From Siccibacter turicensis LMG 23730 (GTDB lineage Bacteria > Pseudomonadota > Gammaproteobacteria > Enterobacterales > Enterobacteriaceae), in the NCBI RefSeq assembly GCF_000463155.2, contig NZ_AWFZ01000028.1, positions 248,001 to 312,000 of the forward strand: DNA of 64,000 nt, written 5' to 3'. Both the position numbers and the translations under genes were made by a program. Below the pieces are notes generated by a model. That model was not told the DNA's origin and did not search any database. It was given only the letters and a program-made list of their open reading frames with translations. This document shows positions 11,196 to 17,704 of this stretch, in pieces (the first letter of the stretch is position 1; the number at the start of each line of letters is the position of its first letter).

Positions 11196-11486
11196 GTGTT
11201 TATTTCTGATGAAGAACAGGGCAACTTGCTAATTGGTCAGGCAGCGATGCAGCTCCTTCTCAGAAGCCAGGACGTTACTGTGCAATCCCTGCAGAAAGAG
11301 ATGCTGATGATGGCGGAAAACGAGCGTGACGAGCAGCGCCTGGTGCTGATGCATGAAATGCGTCGCTGGCTCGCCGGGTATTGCAGTCTCAGCAGCCGAG
11401 CGCCTGAACGAGCAGGCTGGCTTGAGGGCAAACAGCCCGTGGATTTCCGCTATACCGCAACGTCTGAAGAGCGCCATAAGTCGTAA
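11196..11486 (+). CDS. YmgA-like small connector protein, block A gene 1
   Basis: 96-residue protein of the YmgB/AriR family type. The start is taken as GTG at 11196, not an in-frame GTG at 11148, because CCGGAGG ends 5 nt upstream and the resulting N-terminus (MFISDEEQGNLLIGQAA) lines up with the block B paralog (MYFNSDEKSRVLIGEAA). Residues 10-55 resemble E. coli YmgA (IGQAAMQLLLRSQDVTVQSLQ); the tail is polar and variable. Family members in E. coli are connectors that feed into the Rcs phosphorelay and biofilm control; that role is inferred here. Non-ATG start suggests low or regulated translation. Confidence 0.72.
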   Translation: MFISDEEQGNLLIGQAAMQLLLRSQDVTVQSLQKEMLMMAENERDEQRLVLMHEMRRWLAGYCSLSSRAPERAGWLEGKQPVDFRYTATSEERHKS

Positions 11487-11613
11487 CGCTCACCTCCACC
11501 ATCCGCCCTGCGGGTGGTGGCATAAGCTCCACTCCCCTCTCTCTGTCTCCGCTTTTTACACCCTGCAAACTCATCCTGTTGCCAAAATACATAAGCTTTA
11601 TGAATAAATATTT

Positions 11614-11643
11614 ACCTGTACAGGTTACGAAGTCCTGTACAAG
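11614..11643 (+). promoter_or_regulatory. Repeated TGTAC operator-like element upstream of ycgZ copy A
   Basis: TGTAC at 11617 and 11636 (19 bp apart), within the perfect 12-bp palindrome ACCTGTACAGGT (11614-11625) and CCTGTACAAG (11634-11643). Related TGTAT/TGTAC words follow at 11655 and 11665. The same pair with the same 19-bp spacing and nearly the same distance to the start codon occurs before the block B copy. In E. coli the orthologous promoter is bound by the MerR-type repressor BluR; equivalence is inferred. Confidence 0.55.
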
Positions 11644-11712
11644 TGCCTCAGACTTGTATAGCTTTGTACCACTCAGCAGGTTAACTTTCATTCTAAAGCT
11701 AAGGACATTCTT

Positions 11713-11958
11713 ATGCGTCAGGACGGATACAGTGCTTTACCCACAAGCGACATCGCCCGTTATTTCAGCAGCGCGTCCTTGCCGTCTCAGCAGGAAACCC
11801 TGGGTCGCATCGTGGTAGAGCTTTTACAGGCGGGTAAGACCCTTAACCGTAAAGCGATTTGTACCATGCTGCTGCTTCGCCTCGAGCAGTCGGATAGCGC
11901 TGATGCGAAGCAACACTATCAGGAACTCATCCGCCTGCTTTTTGCCCGGGATGCGTGA
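11713..11958 (+). CDS. ycgZ: YcgZ-family connector protein, copy A
   Basis: 81 residues, closely similar to E. coli YcgZ (about 78 aa): DIARYFSSASLPSQQETLGRIVVELL, then NRKAICTMLLLRLEQ and HYQELIRLLF. In E. coli, ycgZ-ymgA-ariR are induced by blue light and cold through BluF/BluR and act on the Rcs system. AAGGACATTCTT precedes the ATG. Second gene of block A, 226 bp after gene 1, so it probably has its own promoter, in line with the TGTAC element about 95 bp upstream. Paralog of 15274-15513 (roughly 45% identical by eye). Confidence 0.85.
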   Translation: MRQDGYSALPTSDIARYFSSASLPSQQETLGRIVVELLQAGKTLNRKAICTMLLLRLEQSDSADAKQHYQELIRLLFARDA

Positions 11959-12117
11959 TACCGGTTGGTACAGCGCCCGTCCCGGCCAGGGAGTGCTGTA
12001 CTCGCCATCATATCTGAGCCTCACTATCTGAAGCCAGACCGGATGCCGCAGCTAAGGCCCCGCATTCAGCCCTCGACGCAGCGACTAACAGGGCAACTGA
12101 CTTTCAGAGAAGCCGAT

Positions 12118-12414
12118 ATGACCAGCAGTAACGACAAAAAGAAATTAACAGACATCATGATGGGTGAAGCAGTGCTGACGCTGCTCCATGACGGCGGCCC
12201 TATCTCCACCGGCTCGCTGATTACCCGCCTGCATGTGCTGGCAGCCTCCGAACAAAACGAAATTCGCAAGCAGGCCTGCGAATGGGCCATCACTCAGGTT
12301 CGAGAGAGCATGGCCGTCAACCGCGATCGTGATAACCACGAGGCGGGTGATAATGAAAACGTGCACTACCTTTTTCACCACAACGATGCGGCAGACGACA
12401 ACGATAAGCATTAA
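12118..12414 (+). CDS. ymgA: YmgA-like connector protein, copy A
   Basis: 98 residues from the ATG at 12118. The N-terminal 60 residues (KLTDIMMGEAVLTLLHDGGPISTGSLITRL...) have the YmgB/AriR-family pattern: short acidic lead, IGEAVxxLL, a G-x(3-4)-I turn and a second helix. The C-terminal tail is Asp/Asn/His-rich. Upstream coding potential in the same frame is probably not translated; the leader CAGAGAAG just before the start is shared with the block B paralog (15693). The 159-bp gap from ycgZ holds nothing recognisable. The symbol rests on family and order; gene 1 of the block is an equally good YmgA match. Confidence 0.72.
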   Translation: MTSSNDKKKLTDIMMGEAVLTLLHDGGPISTGSLITRLHVLAASEQNEIRKQACEWAITQVRESMAVNRDRDNHEAGDNENVHYLFHHNDAADDNDKH

Positions 12415-12454
12415 TTACCTTACGCCGTTACTTTAACCCTACAGGACATTCACC

Positions 12455-12709
12455 ATGCAACAGCAGTCATCCGGAAACGTTATCCTCCAGCACCTTATGA
12501 GCGCGGGTGACCTGTATGCCAGTGAAACCGAAGTCCTGGGAGCGACCATTCGTCAGATCGCCATGAGTCAGGGTCAGGTCACCAATAAAGCCATTATCCT
12601 GCACCTGATTAAGCAGCTCGATGACACCTCTGACGTTGTACAGCAGGACATCCTGCGCCACACGCTTGAGCTGGTGGTAGGTCGTACGCCAGACGATCTG
12701 CATATCTGA
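12455..12709 (+). CDS. ariR: AriR/YmgB-like regulator, copy A
   Basis: 84 residues matching E. coli AriR (YmgB, 88 aa): HLMSAGDLYASETEVLGATIRQI, VTNKAIILHLIKQLDDTSDVVQQDILRHTLELVVGRTPDD. AriR is a small all-helical dimer linked in E. coli to biofilm formation and acid resistance, and in that operon to Rcs activation. A possible AGGAC ribosome-binding site precedes the ATG. Intact partner of the interrupted copy at 16105-16353. A hairpin CGACCAC-TACG-GTGGTCG at 12726-12743 follows, without a clear T tract. Confidence 0.85.
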   Translation: MQQQSSGNVILQHLMSAGDLYASETEVLGATIRQIAMSQGQVTNKAIILHLIKQLDDTSDVVQQDILRHTLELVVGRTPDDLHI

Positions 12710-12805
12710 TGGGTTGACGCGGCCGCGACCACTACGGTGGTCGTTGCCAGATGTTCGGGGTCAGATAGCCTGATGAGAGATGTGCCGCTACGGCATAATG
12801 GTGGG

Positions 12806-13009
12806 TCAGTTCATTTTTCCGGCGATGAGCTTAACCGCTTGCAGAAGCGCTTTCTTAAAACCGTCATCGGAGGTTTGCTCCATCAACGTGTGCAGTAGCG
12901 CGGTGATATCTTGCATATGAACCGGTTTGCCCGCTTTAAGCAGTTGGGTAACAACAAAGCCTACGGCTGCGTGAACCTCTTCCGGGATAGTTGCCTTTTC
13001 ATGAGCCAA
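12806..13009 (-). CDS. YmgB-family small protein on the opposite strand, block A gene 5
   Basis: 67 residues, TTG start supported by GAGGAG spaced 5 nt upstream. Pattern VGFVVTQLLKAGKPVHMQDITALLHTLMEQTSDDGFKKALLQAVKLIAG repeats the family theme seen in YcgZ and AriR (G..V..LL..G..V....I...L...L..TSD). It converges on ariR copy A and diverges from bluF, so its promoter lies in the 186 bp shared with bluF, where TATATA-type sequence is present near 13035-13050. Paralog at 16424-16621. E. coli has no such opposite-strand member in the bluF region that I recall. Confidence 0.7.
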   Translation of the reverse strand: MAHEKATIPEEVHAAVGFVVTQLLKAGKPVHMQDITALLHTLMEQTSDDGFKKALLQAVKLIAGKMN

Positions 13010-13195
13010 ACGTTCTCCTCAGTTATTAGCTGGAACTATATACAGCATAACACCTCCTCTGACTGAGCGACACCCAGCCCCCCTGGCGCAATATGTAACT
13101 GCCCTTTTCCCCCGCTTCGTTTCGCCTCCCTGGACATGCCCCGTCTTTTATCTGCTACAGTAACCGCACACAAACGCCAACCCCGGACCCTATTC

Positions 13196-14407
13196 ATGCT
13201 GACCACACTGCTCTATCGCAGTCATATATCCGACGATGTCACGATCAAAACGCTCGAAGCGATGGTCAAAAAAGCCAGTGAACGCAACGCCTCTTACGAC
13301 GTTACGGGCATCCTGCTTTTTAACGGAAGACACTTTTTTCAGCTGCTTGAAGGCCCGGAAGCGGGTGTCAGCGCGGTATATGATCGTATTTGTGCCGATA
13401 ATAAGCATCATAATCTGGTTGAGCTGATGCGTGATTACGCCCCTGCCCGCCGGTTCGGCAATGCGGGGATGGAGCTTTTCGATCTGCGCGAGCACGAGGA
13501 GTTTTCGGTATTGCAGGCGGTGCTGAACCGGGGCACATCGAAATTCCAGCTGACCTACGCCGATCGCGCTCTGCAGTTCCTGCGCACCTTTGTCGAAGCC
13601 ACCGAAAAGAAAAATTACTTTGAAGTACTGCCTGCCGAGCACTGGGAGTTCCTGGTGGATGAGCTCATGAAGCCCCAGGCCTCGGACGTCGCCCTCCCCG
13701 AGGGCCAACAGCTGTTTGCCTTCCAGCCGATCGTCGATCCCATGTCCCGCGAGATGGTGTCGGTGGAAGCTAAAATGCGTGCGCCCGACGGTGGCCCTGC
13801 CCAGGATCATTTTGCCGGTCTGACGCCGCAGGAGACGTACGAGCTGGATCTCCATTCCAAGGCGCAGGCGTTTGCGCAGGCCGCCAGCCTCGGCATTGAG
13901 GGGCGTACGCTGTCAATCAACCTGCTGCCCATGACCCTGGTGGAAGTGCCGGGTGCGGTGGACTATCTGCTGCGTGAAATTCAGGCTAATAATCTGGTGC
14001 CGGAGCAGGTGGTGGTCGAGGTGACGGAAAATGACGTTATCCCGCGCACCGAAGCGTTTGAACAGGCCGTGCGCCAGCTTAAAGCCGCGGGTATCAGCCT
14101 GGCGATTGATAACTTTGGTGCCGGTTCTGCGGGCCTGCTGCTGCTGACGCGCGTGCAGCCCGATCGCATTAAGATCGACCACAACATCATTCGCGACGTG
14201 CATAAAAGCGGTCCGAAGCAGGCCATCGTGCTGGCGATTATGAAGTGCTGTTCGGCGCTGGAAATCGCCGTGACGGCGGAAGGCGTCGAAAAGCCCGAAG
14301 AGTGGATGTGGCTCGAAGTTGCGGGTATCTCGTGGTTCCAGGGGTCACTGTTTGCCAGGCCGGCGCCGGGAAGCATTCCTGCGGTGGCATGGCCGGAACT
14401 GCGCTAA
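13196..14407 (+). CDS. bluF: Blue-light sensor BluF (BLUF domain plus degenerate EAL domain)
   Basis: 403 residues, the exact length of E. coli BluF (YcgF). BLUF domain about 1-95: MLTTLLYRSHI (flavin-contacting Tyr7), N31, VTGILLFNG and HFFQLLEGP with the switch Gln49. EAL-like domain about 165-400: the EAL triad reads EAK (MVSVEAKMRA), with INLLPMTL, VVVEVTEN, LAIDNFGAG and QGSLFARP retained. As in E. coli the EAL part is degenerate, so c-di-GMP hydrolysis is not expected; E. coli BluF instead binds and antagonises the repressor BluR after blue light or cold. No bluR gene is in the window. It sits between two paralogous small-protein blocks rather than beside one operon. Confidence 0.95.
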   Translation: MLTTLLYRSHISDDVTIKTLEAMVKKASERNASYDVTGILLFNGRHFFQLLEGPEAGVSAVYDRICADNKHHNLVELMRDYAPARRFGNAGMELFDLREHEEFSVLQAVLNRGTSKFQLTYADRALQFLRTFVEATEKKNYFEVLPAEHWEFLVDELMKPQASDVALPEGQQLFAFQPIVDPMSREMVSVEAKMRAPDGGPAQDHFAGLTPQETYELDLHSKAQAFAQAASLGIEGRTLSINLLPMTLVEVPGAVDYLLREIQANNLVPEQVVVEVTENDVIPRTEAFEQAVRQLKAAGISLAIDNFGAGSAGLLLLTRVQPDRIKIDHNIIRDVHKSGPKQAIVLAIMKCCSALEIAVTAEGVEKPEEWMWLEVAGISWFQGSLFARPAPGSIPAVAWPELR

Positions 14408-14731
14408 TTATTTCAGGGCCGGATTTATCCGGCCATACCCTCATAAATAACAGGCCATTTCCACTCGGGTTGTAGTTTTTTATTTGAGTATTTCCTGATA
14501 ACACCATTCGTTTCAAAAAGTTACTCACCCCAGGCAATTGTTGCGACAGAGCCAGAAAAATAAAAAATCTTTTGAAACATAAAAAATAACGCAAATATTT
14601 TCCTGATTAAAATCAGCCACATGAGATTTCTTTTGTTAATAGCTGGCTCTGGATATATCTTATTACTACAACCAGGTCCGCAGTGAAATTATACTATGAT
14701 GTAATCTTTAAATAACGCCGGAGGAGCTTAC
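14408..14731. other. Intergenic region between bluF and block B
   Basis: 324 bp. A perfect hairpin GGCCGGAT-TT-ATCCGGCC (14417-14434) 9 bp after bluF may end its transcript, though T residues are few. The remainder is AT-rich; TATACT near 14692-14697 is a plausible -10 for the block B gene 1, 35-40 bp before its start. Nothing else seen. Confidence 0.5.
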
Positions 14732-15037
14732 TTGTATTTTAATAGCGATGAAAAAAGTAGAGTGTTAATTGGCGAAGCGGCCATTCATCTTGCCCTTACC
14801 GAACAAGAAATAAACGTTGAAACGTTGATTCATCAGCTCACGCTGATGGCACGCAAAGAGACGTCGGGTCCACGTCTGGCCTCAATCCATGCAGCCTGTG
14901 AATGGCTGAACGACTCCAGGGCGCTCAGTAACCAGCATATTGAAGAACTAAACTGGCACAACATGAGCCACGATGAGCCGCAGCGCTCATCATCTGACAA
15001 CGTTGTCAGACTGACCCCTAATAGCAATGATGAGTGA
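14732..15037 (+). CDS. YmgA-like small connector protein, block B gene 1
   Basis: 101 residues beginning with TTG, supported by GGAGGAG (14720-14726) with a 5-nt spacer, the same layout as the GTG-started block A paralog. Core: SDEKSRVLIGEAAIHLALTEQEINVETLIHQLTLMARKETSGPRLASIHAACEWL. The tail is Ser/Asn-rich. YmgB/AriR-family resemblance by pattern; function inferred from block context. Confidence 0.72.
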   Translation: MYFNSDEKSRVLIGEAAIHLALTEQEINVETLIHQLTLMARKETSGPRLASIHAACEWLNDSRALSNQHIEELNWHNMSHDEPQRSSSDNVVRLTPNSNDE

Positions 15038-15177
15038 CCGCCCTCCCCATGTATGTCACCCCTCACCTGCGATGTCATGGATGACGTCAATGCTCCATGA
15101 CTCCCATCTGTATGTTTCCATGCCAGTCGGCATCGTGCTTTCTGCTTAACATCGCACCTTTTGCTACTACAATTTCC

Positions 15178-15205
15178 CCTGTACACTATTATTAATTCTG
15201 TACAA
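15178..15205 (+). promoter_or_regulatory. TGTAC repeat element upstream of ycgZ copy B
   Basis: CCTGTACA starting at 15178 and CTGTACAA ending at 15205 place TGTAC at 15180 and 15199, again 19 bp apart and 94 bp before the start codon (96 bp in block A). A further TGTACAC lies at 15241. Conservation of sequence and spacing between otherwise diverged promoters argues for a shared regulator. Confidence 0.55.
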
Positions 15206-15273
15206 CTTTGCTGATATTGGTTAATTTTCTCCTGCTAATGTGTACACATTTTTAACAAGTTAAGGGTGAAATC

Positions 15274-15513
15274 ATGCCTCGGCAAGGCTACAAGCCGGAC
15301 GCCGCCAGCGATATCGCGCGTTATTTCAACAAGGCGGTACATCTGTCTTCGCAGGAAACGCCTGGGGAAGTGGTTGTCGGACTGCTGCATGAGGGCAAGC
15401 CCCTGAGCCGCAGCGCGATTTGCGCAAAGCTTCTGTATCGTCTGGAAATGTCCGGCACGCCGGAACAGGACGCCCATTACCGTGAACTTATCGGAATGAT
15501 GTTTCAGCGCTGA
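15274..15513 (+). CDS. YcgZ-family connector protein, copy B
   Basis: 79 residues: SDIARYFNKAVHLSSQETPGEVVVGLLHEGKPLSRSAICAKLL, HYRELIGMMFQR. Same family and position as copy A; diverged enough that the duplication is not recent. AAGGGTGAAATC ribosome-binding site before the ATG. No clear terminator follows; 179 bp separate it from the next gene. Confidence 0.82.
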   Translation: MPRQGYKPDAASDIARYFNKAVHLSSQETPGEVVVGLLHEGKPLSRSAICAKLLYRLEMSGTPEQDAHYRELIGMMFQR

Positions 15514-15692
15514 AGTATGGCGCGACACCGGGCTACCATGATTGCACCTGAACCGCTTTACCGCGAAGCGCAGGATGGAGCTTATCAGCAGCGATGCGTC
15601 GCTGTTTGCACAGATCCGAATGCATCCTTCCGGATGCGTGTCCTTATGCCTGTCACGGGCACAGGGACAAAAATGTAATCAGAGAAGTTGTT

Positions 15693-15986
15693 ATGTACGA
15701 AAGTGATGAAGAAAAACTAACCGACCATGTTATTGGCGAGGCTGTGCTTGGCTTGCTCAATGACAACGCGCCTATCAGCAGTGCTTCGCTGATTGCCAGG
15801 CTTGATGTGATGGCAGGCAGTGAAACAGACGAGCGGAGGAAACAGGCTATCAAAGCGGCGATCTCCGAAGTCCGCCGTGGCATTCCAGCGAGGCGCAGTA
15901 AGCGCCCGTTAACAGGTCGGGATAACGATAGCAGGAGCGCGCGGTTCGATGCCGATGCACCGCCTGCGGGTACAAAAAAACATTGA
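15693..15986 (+). CDS. YmgA-like connector protein, copy B
   Basis: 97 residues from ATG 15693: MYESDEEKLTDHVIGEAVLGLL, NAPISSASLIARLDVMAGSETDERRKQAIKAAISEVRRG, then a basic, low-complexity tail (RRSKRPLTGRDNDSRSARF). Paralog of 12118-12414, with the same CAGAGAAG leader motif. The 118-bp gap to the next gene contains a GCCGGGC-ttgat-GCCCGGt hairpin near 16010-16028. Confidence 0.72.
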   Translation: MYESDEEKLTDHVIGEAVLGLLNDNAPISSASLIARLDVMAGSETDERRKQAIKAAISEVRRGIPARRSKRPLTGRDNDSRSARFDADAPPAGTKKH

Positions 15987-16104
15987 TGTCTGTTCCTATT
16001 GGGCCGTTTGCCGGGCTTGATGCCCGGTTGTTGCGTTGCAGCGGTAATCGCAGCCTTCTCAACGCATAAGCGGCTAAGTCTTATTTTTTCGCAGAGCAAA
16101 TACT

Positions 16105-16353
16105 ATGCAGCAAAATTCTTCAGAAAAAGAGATCGTGTTGTTTTTCCAGAGCGCAGGCGATCAGCTGGCGCAGGAATCGGAAGTGCTCGGCGCTGTGATC
16201 AGAAACATCCTTGCCGATAACCGTTAGGTGACCAACAAGGCGATCATTCTTTATCTTATCGCTGAAATGGAGAATACATCGGACGTGGTTCAGCTGGATG
16301 TGCTGCGCAGTACGCTTGAGATTGTGGTAGGAAGAACACCAGACGATGCATAA
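16105..16353 (+). pseudogene. AriR/YmgB-like gene, copy B, interrupted by an in-frame amber codon
   Basis: Reading from ATG 16105 gives an 82-codon frame ending at TAA 16351-16353, with one internal TAG at 16225-16227 (codon 41). Before it: QSAGDQLAQESEVLGAVIRNI; after it: VTNKAIILYLIAEMENTSDVVQ and STLEIVVGRTPDDA, both colinear with copy A (GQVTNKAIILHLIKQLDD...). Copy A has Gln (CAG) at the stop position, so a single C-to-T change explains the interruption. The rest of the frame is undamaged, so the event is recent, or the stop is read through, or the C-terminal part restarts at the GTG directly after the TAG. Confidence 0.85.
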
Positions 16354-16356
16354 TAA

Positions 16357-16391
16357 AAGCCCTCGCGTTTAAGGACGCGGGGTTTTCTTTT
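16357..16391 (+). terminator. Terminator after block B ariR copy
   Basis: AAAGCCCTCGCG-tttaagga-CGCGGGG followed by TTTTCTTTT, directly after the stop. Confidence 0.75.
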
Positions 16392-16423
16392 AGCGCGGCG
16401 GGCTGAAGGTTTCTTGCCTGCGC

Positions 16424-16621
16424 TTAATGCAGCTTGGCCTTAAGCAGGCCGATGGCCTCAAAGTAGGGATACTGCTGCGATTCGTCTTCCAGCAGGCAAA
16501 GCCGATGCAGCACACCGATAATTTCATGGATGCGCACCACCCTTCCGGGCTTGAGCAGATCGGACACCGCATTACCGATAAGCGCCTTCACTTCTGTTGA
16601 TATTTCCGCTTCATTAACCAC
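16424..16621 (-). CDS. YmgB-family small protein on the opposite strand, block B gene 5
   Basis: 65 residues from a GTG at 16621 preceded by GGAGG with a 4-nt spacer; a longer frame to 16639 is less likely. ISTEVKALIGNAVSDLLKPGRVVRIHEIIGVLHRLCLLEDES repeats the family pattern and aligns with the block A opposite-strand gene (IPEEVHAAVGFVVTQLLKAGKPVHMQDITALLHTLMEQTSDD). It converges on the interrupted ariR copy, repeating the block A geometry. Confidence 0.68.
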   Translation of the reverse strand: MVNEAEISTEVKALIGNAVSDLLKPGRVVRIHEIIGVLHRLCLLEDESQQYPYFEAIGLLKAKLH

Positions 16622-16716
16622 ATGACCTCCGTGGTACACACAGCGACTTTCACCGTTATCCCCGCCTCGTATTTAGCAGGAAGGCTCGTCGGGCTTGTAG
16701 CCGCATGAAAGAGTGG

Positions 16717-16752
16717 TTATTTCCGGGGCGATAACTCTGTCGCCGGAAATAA
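16717..16752. repeat. Long inverted repeat next to block B
   Basis: TTATTTCCGG (16717-16726) pairs perfectly with CCGGAAATAA (16743-16752); the inner bases (CGA/TCG) extend the stem. TATATTTTTTT follows on the plus strand. It could be a terminator for rightward transcripts or part of the leader of the leftward gene at 16621; no gene lies in 16622-16840. Confidence 0.6.
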
Positions 16753-16844
16753 TATATTTTTTTCTGCTGTACACCGCTTATGACATCGCAGTGTAACAAT
16801 GATTGTTTACGGCAGAATGCGTAAAACGTATGAATTGCGTGAAA

Positions 16845-16875
16845 TAAAAAAGCCCCGCATCGCTGCGAGGCTTTT
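16845..16875 (-). terminator. Terminator of the cold-shock unit
   Basis: On the minus strand AAAAGCCTCGC-agcga-TGCGGGGC followed by six T, 6 bp after the YmcF-like stop. Confidence 0.85.
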
Positions 16876-16881
16876 CTGCGT

Positions 16882-17070
16882 TTATTTCCTGAATTCAGCC
16901 GGCGCGTAGCCTTTCTGAATAAAGGGGGCAAAACTGTCTAATGTCGTCATTGCTGACTTACAAAAAATACACTTTGCGCCAAACGGATTTTTTTCAGTCA
17001 TGTCAAACGGCGAGGTTCGATATTGCGAACCGTGGCAGCATGGGCATCTGAAATGAATTTGAGCTGTAAT
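16882..17070 (-). CDS. YmcF/YnfQ-like small cold-shock protein with apparent AUU start
   Basis: A frame too short for routine calling encodes 62 residues ending EFRK, directly behind the csp gene. It contains IHFRCPCCHGSQYRTSPF and NPFGAKCIFCKSAM, a CPCC...CxxC putative metal-binding arrangement that I recognise from E. coli YmcF and YnfQ, small proteins encoded behind cspG and cspI. No ATG, GTG or TTG lies in frame at the right place. An ATT at 17070 sits 7 nt behind AAGGA, which overlaps the csp stop codon, and gives exactly 62 codons, the YmcF length. Non-AUG initiation has been reported for the E. coli proteins. Expected to be co-transcribed and cold-induced with csp; molecular role unknown. 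Confidence 0.8.
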   Translation of the reverse strand: MTAQIHFRCPCCHGSQYRTSPFDMTEKNPFGAKCIFCKSAMTTLDSFAPFIQKGYAPAEFRK

Positions 17071-17080
17071 ACGATCGTCC

Positions 17081-17293
17081 TTAGAGCGCTACCACGTTGA
17101 CAGCTGACGGGCCTTTCGGACCGTTTTCAACTGCGAACTCAACCTGTTGGTTTTCGTACAGCGTACGGAACTCGTCGCTCTGGATGGCGGAGAAGTGTAC
17201 GAACACATCTTTGCTACCGTCCTGCGGAGTAATAAAACCAAAGCCTTTTTCCGGGTTAAACCATTTTACTGAACCAGTCATCTTCGTAGACAT
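17081..17293 (-). CDS. CspA-family cold-shock protein (CspG/CspI-like)
   Basis: 70-residue single cold-shock domain RNA chaperone. Seen: [20 protein letters not shown] (RNP1 KGFGFI) and DVFVHFSAI (RNP2), ending AVNVVAL. The N-terminal MSTKMTG is of the cspA/B/G/I type rather than CspC/CspE, while the C-terminus is CspE-like, so I give no symbol. Ribosome-binding site AGGAAAGCAAT. Cold inducibility is suggested by the 156-nt cspA-type leader and the YmcF-like gene behind it. Confidence 0.95.
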   Translation of the reverse strand: MSTKMTGSVKWFNPEKGFGFITPQDGSKDVFVHFSAIQSDEFRTLYENQQVEFAVENGPKGPSAVNVVAL

Positions 17294-17449
17294 ATTGCTT
17301 TCCTTTCCTGAGAGCCTTGCGGCGTAATGGCCTGAATACAGCGTTAAATCAGAGCGTTAAGAGAAGACTCACAAGAAGAGGTATCTGGGATACTTAAGAG
17401 ATGAGGACTGCTTTAGTAAACTGCTTAGAATTGTCTGCACTTCAAACCG
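17294..17449 (-). promoter_or_regulatory. cspA-type cold-shock mRNA leader (cold box, RNA thermosensor)
   Basis: The minus strand from about 17449 reads CGGTTTGAAGTGCAGACAAT then GCAGTTTACTAAAGCAG, closely matching the start of the E. coli cspA transcript including the cold box. The distance to the start codon, about 156 nt, matches the 159-nt cspA leader, which refolds with temperature to control translation. The remaining 17450-17704 is AT-rich promoter sequence with no gene. Confidence 0.8.
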
Positions 17450-17704
17450 ACAACGCCATTAACGCATGTTTAGCTTTTTCGCGCAAGGGCTATTTACGAT
17501 TAGCGTCTATTTCCCTGCTGCTTTGCTTTTCTTTACGCAGTAAACGGCATACGGCGGTTTAATTTATTTTTCCGGGAACTTTCTTAAGGCATTTTTGAAT
17601 CGCTAAAATAAATGTTGCTCTACGCAATCTTTATTTTAAACGGAAAGAAAGTCAGCGCAGGGCATAAATAAAAAATATATCTTATGCCTGCACTGACTAA
17701 CGCG

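Noticed and set aside
16656-16931. Minus-strand frame of 91 codons
   Set aside because: Starts inside the YmcF-like gene in another frame and runs through its terminator hairpin.
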